Below, one piece after another: positions 60,984-64,000 of a stretch of 64,000 nucleotides of DNA. The notes beneath the pieces are model-generated. The model made no database searches and was not told where the DNA came from. It saw only the letters and a list, made by a program, of their open reading frames with translations. Origin of the DNA: CAVVNN01 sp963838035 (lineage in GTDB: Bacteria > Actinomycetota > Thermoleophilia > Solirubrobacterales > 70-9); NCBI GenBank assembly GCA_963838035.1, contig CAWIPM010000006.1, forward strand, positions 62,001 through 126,000, given 5' to 3'. The first letter of the stretch is position 1, and every line of letters begins with the position of its first letter. A program made the translations under genes and the position numbers.

Positions 60984-61769
60984 TCAGTCGCGGCGCGGCG
61001 GTCGCGGAAAGAAGGCGCTGGTGCGGGCGACGTAGTCCGCGTAGCCCTCGCGCCTCCGGCTCAGCGAGCGCTCGAGCAGGGCGACGCCGCTGACCCGGAT
61101 CAGCAGGACGGACATGACCGCGGGGCCCACGACCGTCCACCAGGTGCCGCCGGCGGCCAGGGCGACCAGCCAGATCCCCCACCAGACGCAGAAGTCGCCG
61201 AAGTAGTTGGGGTGACGCGTGTAGCGCCAGAGGCCTCGGTCCATGACCTTGCCACGATTCGCCGGGTCGGCCTTGAACCGCGAGAGCTGCCAGTCGCCCA
61301 CGGCCTCGAAGGTCAGCCCGAGCGCCCACACCACGGTTCCGATCCAGTCGAGCACCCCGAGGCCGGCCGGCGTGGGGTCGGCCATCGCCACCTGGACCGG
61401 GAGGGAGACGACCCAAATCAGCGCGCCCTGCAGCCAGAAGACGACGAACAGGCTGCGCAGCGGCCAGGCGTCGCCATGGCGTCGGCGCATCTCCGCGTAG
61501 CGGTAGTCCTCGCCCTTGCCGAGGTTGCGGTGGGCGAGGTGGACGGTGAGGCGGAGGCCCCAGGCCGTCACCAGCAGGGCGAGGAGCAGGGCGCGGTCCT
61601 GGCTGCCGTCCGCGAGCGCATAGGCGATCCACGCTACGAACACGAATCCGGTGCCCCAGAAGACGTCGACGATCGAGGCGTCCCGCAGTGCCAGGCTCAC
61701 CGCCCAGAGGGCGGTGAGAAGCGCGAGCACGAGACCCGCCTCGATCGCGAGCAGGCCCGCCGTGCTCAC
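60984..61769 (-). CDS. DUF1295 family membrane protein (steroid 5-alpha-reductase / isoprenylcysteine methyltransferase-like)
   Basis: 261 residues, about six helices. The C-terminal LWRYTRHPNYFGDFCVWWGIW is the family's conserved NADPH- or cofactor-binding region, and FFPRPPRR is the ending. By family it could reduce or methylate a lipid-like substrate. It overlaps the acyltransferase gene by 4 bases (61766-61769), so the two are coupled. Confidence 0.87.
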   Translation of the reverse strand: MSTAGLLAIEAGLVLALLTALWAVSLALRDASIVDVFWGTGFVFVAWIAYALADGSQDRALLLALLVTAWGLRLTVHLAHRNLGKGEDYRYAEMRRRHGDAWPLRSLFVVFWLQGALIWVVSLPVQVAMADPTPAGLGVLDWIGTVVWALGLTFEAVGDWQLSRFKADPANRGKVMDRGLWRYTRHPNYFGDFCVWWGIWLVALAAGGTWWTVVGPAVMSVLLIRVSGVALLERSLSRRREGYADYVARTSAFFPRPPRRD

Positions 61770-62821
61770 GTTGCCGTTCCTGCAAGGTCGTACGGGTGGC
61801 GCTGCTGCGCGACCCAGTCATCGACGTCCTGCCAGAGGTCGTAGATCCAGTCCGTGCGCGCCGGGCCCGCCGGGGGCACCGCGGAGCGCGGCACCCGCGT
61901 GATGTGGACTCGCACCGTGAGCCTGACGAGGCCGCCGCGCCAGATGTCGGATACCAGGCGCAGGCCGTCGAACCCATGGTGCGCAACGACGAGGACGTCT
62001 GCTGTCGGGGCGCCGTCGAGCAGCGCCGCGACGCCCCCCAGTCGCGGCGGCAGCAGGTGGCGTAGGCGCTCGGCCCGCGCCGCCAGCCGTGGGTCGCGCT
62101 CGGCGATGCGGGCGATCGCCCGGACGCGTCGCTGCGGCGTGAAACGAGTTCCCTCGGGATAGATCAGCACGCCCTCGTCCCGCCCCAGGCCATGGGCGAG
62201 GGCACCCACCCGGTCCCGCTCCTCGGCCTCTCCCGTGCCCCGACGCACGAAGTAGTTCGGCAGGCGCCGCCCGGCCACGTCGAGGCATGGATCGGCGAGC
62301 AGCTCGCGCTTCAGCACGTAGCGCAGGCGGATCCCGTGGGGACGCGCGATCAGGTTGGCCGGCAGCAGGTTGTCGACGATGCTCGCGTGGCGGATCAGCA
62401 CGATCACGGGGCCCGGAGCGACGTCCCCGCCATCCGTCACCTCCAGCCGCAGGCCGAACAGAGCGCGCACCGCGCCGAAGAGGGCCGCGGCCCAGAGCTG
62501 CTGCAGGCGCAGGGTGGCCCTGCGCAGCCAGGCGTCGCGGCGACCGCCCAGACTGGCGAGCCACACCGCCGCCAGCGCCGCCAGCCCCGCCACCTCGGCG
62601 GCGAGGTAGACCCAGAGGAAGAGCGCTAGCCGTGTCGCGGTGGGCGGAATCCGGGACACAGCCCAGCGCCCGAGGTCGATCGCCAGGCCGACGACCAGCA
62701 GCGCCGGCAGCAGGGCGGTGACCAGCAGCAGGCCCAGCACGAGCGGGGGGATCGAACGCAGCCGACGCAGGAGCGTTTCGGACCGAGTCTCATCGACACC
62801 GCCGCGCTGCACGCCCATCAT
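61766..62821 (-). CDS. PlsC-like membrane acyltransferase
   Basis: 351 residues from ATG 62821 (ATG 62818 equally possible). Two N-terminal helices (LVLGLLLVTALLPALLVVGLA and LFLWVYLAAEVAGLAALAAVW, the first shortened here to LVLGLLLVTALLPAL), then an acyltransferase domain with HX4D (IRHASIVDNLL) and the glycerol-phosphate motif IYPEGTRFTPQRR. It probably acylates a lysophospholipid or other lipid. Coupled to the DUF1295 gene. Confidence 0.83.
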   Translation of the reverse strand: MMGVQRGGVDETRSETLLRRLRSIPPLVLGLLLVTALLPALLVVGLAIDLGRWAVSRIPPTATRLALFLWVYLAAEVAGLAALAAVWLASLGGRRDAWLRRATLRLQQLWAAALFGAVRALFGLRLEVTDGGDVAPGPVIVLIRHASIVDNLLPANLIARPHGIRLRYVLKRELLADPCLDVAGRRLPNYFVRRGTGEAEERDRVGALAHGLGRDEGVLIYPEGTRFTPQRRVRAIARIAERDPRLAARAERLRHLLPPRLGGVAALLDGAPTADVLVVAHHGFDGLRLVSDIWRGGLVRLTVRVHITRVPRSAVPPAGPARTDWIYDLWQDVDDWVAQQRHPYDLAGTAT

Positions 62822-63036
62822 TCTGGCGCCGCCCCGCCCGCCGGGACGAAGCGAGATCCGGGAGGGCACCCGCGAAAACTCACCTTCACGTCGTCGTACC
62901 CATGCGTTCAGTCCTAACGCGGAGGCTGACCCGAGGCCCGGCGAGCGCCTTGACCTCATTGCGTTTCACGACCTTGGCGGCAGATCAACCCCGCACGGAT
63001 CAATCCAGATCTGGCGAAAACCGGGGAATTGTGGAC

Positions 63037-63059
63037 CCAGGCGGTCGCCGGTTCGAATC
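63037..63059 (+). repeat. 23-bp direct repeat, copy 2 (tRNA-His 3' fragment)
   Basis: Identical to 58818-58840 inside tRNA-His, and preceded by TTGTGG (63029-63034), which also matches the tRNA anticodon region with a one-base length difference between. The T stem is not completed, so this is not a gene. It marks the probable right end of an inserted segment of about 4.2 kb. The rest of 62822-63251 holds only short inverted repeats (63109-63122, 63125-63141) and no credible gene. Confidence 0.78.
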
Positions 63060-63251
63060 GCGCAGAGCCAAATCATCAGGTGTCATGAGCGTTTCTTCCC
63101 GTAGCCGCCACGCGGCGGTTGAGGCTAATCGCCGAGGTTAGCGTGCCAGCGTCGCTAGCCCTCGTGTTCGGGGCAGAATCAGTGTTCCTCACGGATGCGC
63201 CCATTGGCGCCCGACGCGACGATTGAAACTCCACAGAAGGAAGGAACCTGA

Positions 63252-63476
63252 ATGGCTTCGGCTGGTGATTCGACGTTCCGCGCACGGCCAGGCGATCGCC
63301 TGGTGGTCCGCGGGCACCATCAAGGGGAACAGCAGCGTGACGGCGAGATACTGAAGGTGCTCGGCGGCGATGGAGCGCCGCCCTACCTCGTGCGCTGGGA
63401 GGATGGCCACGAGTCAGAGGTCTTCCCTGGCTCGGACATCTACATTCAGCACTTCGGAGACTCGTCCGAGCGATAG
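63252..63476 (+). CDS. DUF1918 domain protein
   Basis: 74 residues. A small SH3-like beta barrel typical of actinobacteria: ARPGDRLVVRGHHQGEQQRDGEIL, read as ARPGDRLVVRGHH and DGEILKVLGGDG, then PPYLVRWEDGHESEVFPGSD. Function unknown. GAAGGAAGG precedes ATG 63252 at suitable spacing. Confidence 0.88.
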   Translation: MASAGDSTFRARPGDRLVVRGHHQGEQQRDGEILKVLGGDGAPPYLVRWEDGHESEVFPGSDIYIQHFGDSSER

Positions 63477-63506
63477 GACAAGCCGCCCGCCGATAGGGTC
63501 GGCTCG

Positions 63507-63932
63507 ATGCCGGATAGAGCTTGGAAGGGAATCTTCGGCTCGGCTGCGGTTGCTGCCGTCGCCGTTGCGCTTGCGTCGTGTGGGGGCGGATCGAGTGAAT
63601 CGTCGCCACCCGGCTCGACCGAGAACCGTCCGCCCCCTCCAACGGTCACTCTGAGCGCGCAGACGCATCGTCCCGTGGCCGGCGCTCCCTGGCCGATTGT
63701 GATTCGAGCGCACGATGCTGCCGGCCGTCCGTTGCAGGCCGAGGTCCGCTACCAGTATCTGTTTGCCGGCTCGGTTGTCGCTCGTCGCTCGCACTACCGC
63801 TTCCGGGGAACCTTCCACGACACGTTCCGCTGGCCGGCTCGCTCGCTCGGGGTGCCGCTCACCTTTCGGGCCGTCGTCACCACGCCGTTGGGAACGCGCC
63901 GGCTGGATTACGACGTGCGGGTGAGGCGATAG
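63507..63932 (+). CDS. Small secreted lipoprotein of unknown function
   Basis: 141 residues. Signal peptide ending in lipobox LASC at about residue 25, a Ser/Pro linker, then an immunoglobulin-like beta domain (PVAGAPWPIVIRAHDAAGRPL, VRYQYLFAGSVVARRSHYRF split as VRYQYLFAGS) with no cysteines. It could be a cell-surface binding domain. TAGGGT lies about 8 bases before ATG 63507. Nothing is recognisable in the last 68 bases of the window. Confidence 0.68.
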   Translation: MPDRAWKGIFGSAAVAAVAVALASCGGGSSESSPPGSTENRPPPPTVTLSAQTHRPVAGAPWPIVIRAHDAAGRPLQAEVRYQYLFAGSVVARRSHYRFRGTFHDTFRWPARSLGVPLTFRAVVTTPLGTRRLDYDVRVRR

Positions 63933-64000
63933 CCGCCGAAGCCGACAGGGCGCGCGAGCGGCCATCGGAGACCAGGGGCGCGACCGTGACGGTCGAGCGG

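Noticed and set aside
63029..63070. A second tRNA-His gene
   Set aside because: Only the anticodon-to-T-loop part is present; the T stem is not completed and there is no 5' half or acceptor stem.

Overview
The window is about 64 kb of high-GC bacterial chromosome with dense coding on both strands. The actinobacterial gene order rplM-rpsI-glmM-glmS-acpS-nnr-alr, DUF1918 and DUF3352 proteins, abundant GTG/TTG starts and many start codons only 6-12 bases after a TANNNT box (leaderless-type) point to a deep-branching actinobacterium. My best guess is Thermoleophilia/Solirubrobacterales; that assignment is inference. Nothing here is plasmid- or phage-like except a small tRNA-flanked insertion near the right end.

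Layout. 1-4.3 kb: the start of a lipoprotein diacylglyceryl transferase gene (lgt), divergent from a zinc/manganese ABC importer (binding lipoprotein, ATPase, two permeases) and a Fur/Zur-type repressor. The two permeases and the repressor carry five single-base insertions. 4.3-15.4 kb: ribosomal proteins L13 and S9 (S9 has a long acidic N-terminal extension), amino-sugar synthesis (glmM, glmS), a DUF3352 lipoprotein, acpS, nnr, a CBS protein, alr, a tRNA nucleotidyltransferase and infA. 15.4-20.8 kb (minus strand): a GH63-like glycosidase, a three-gene ABC-2 exporter, and an amidase coupled to a small AtzG-like protein. 21-23.4 kb: a secreted protein, a zinc-ribbon protein and a GT4 glycosyltransferase.

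23.5-34.6 kb is a respiratory island and the most interesting part. On the plus strand lies a complete aa3/caa3-type oxidase core: CtaC with CuA, an A2-type CtaD, a two-domain USP-like protein, and CtaE. On the minus strand lie a presenilin-like GxGD membrane protein, heme A synthase, a diheme cytochrome c lipoprotein, and a second operon: COX2-like, COX1-like, heme O synthase (CtaB), a 37-residue membrane peptide and a subunit IV-like protein. In this second pair the COX1 homologue has lost five of the six metal-ligand histidines (all three CuB ligands, the heme a3 ligand and one heme a ligand), and the COX2 homologue has lost both CuA cysteines. Yet the frames are intact and translationally coupled. 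It is a coherent, apparently metal-free oxidase-like complex and my leading candidate for an undescribed system.

34.7-39.7 kb: PAP2-type and UPF0104 membrane proteins, thioredoxin reductase, and a UBP zinc-finger/TrxR-like pair whose first gene appears to start at ACG. 39.8-46.9 kb (minus): an alkyl sulfatase coupled to a beta-oxidation set (3-hydroxyacyl-CoA dehydrogenase, enoyl-CoA hydratase, acyl-CoA dehydrogenase, thiolase), suggesting use of alkyl sulfates or fatty acids. 47-58.8 kb: peroxiredoxin, Nudix, SDR, cobalamin adenosyltransferase, DUF1015, msrA, a GT-C-like membrane protein, a hydrolase, a sterol-desaturase-type protein, a pentad-repeat protein, a GATase, and tRNAs for Pro, Arg and His. 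58.8-63.06 kb: a roughly 4.2-kb segment bounded by tRNA-His and a 23-bp exact copy of its 3' part. It carries a MazEF-like module with a decayed duplicate, an NAD(P)-binding protein, a DUF1295 protein and an acyltransferase, but no integrase. The window ends with a DUF1918 protein and a small lipoprotein.
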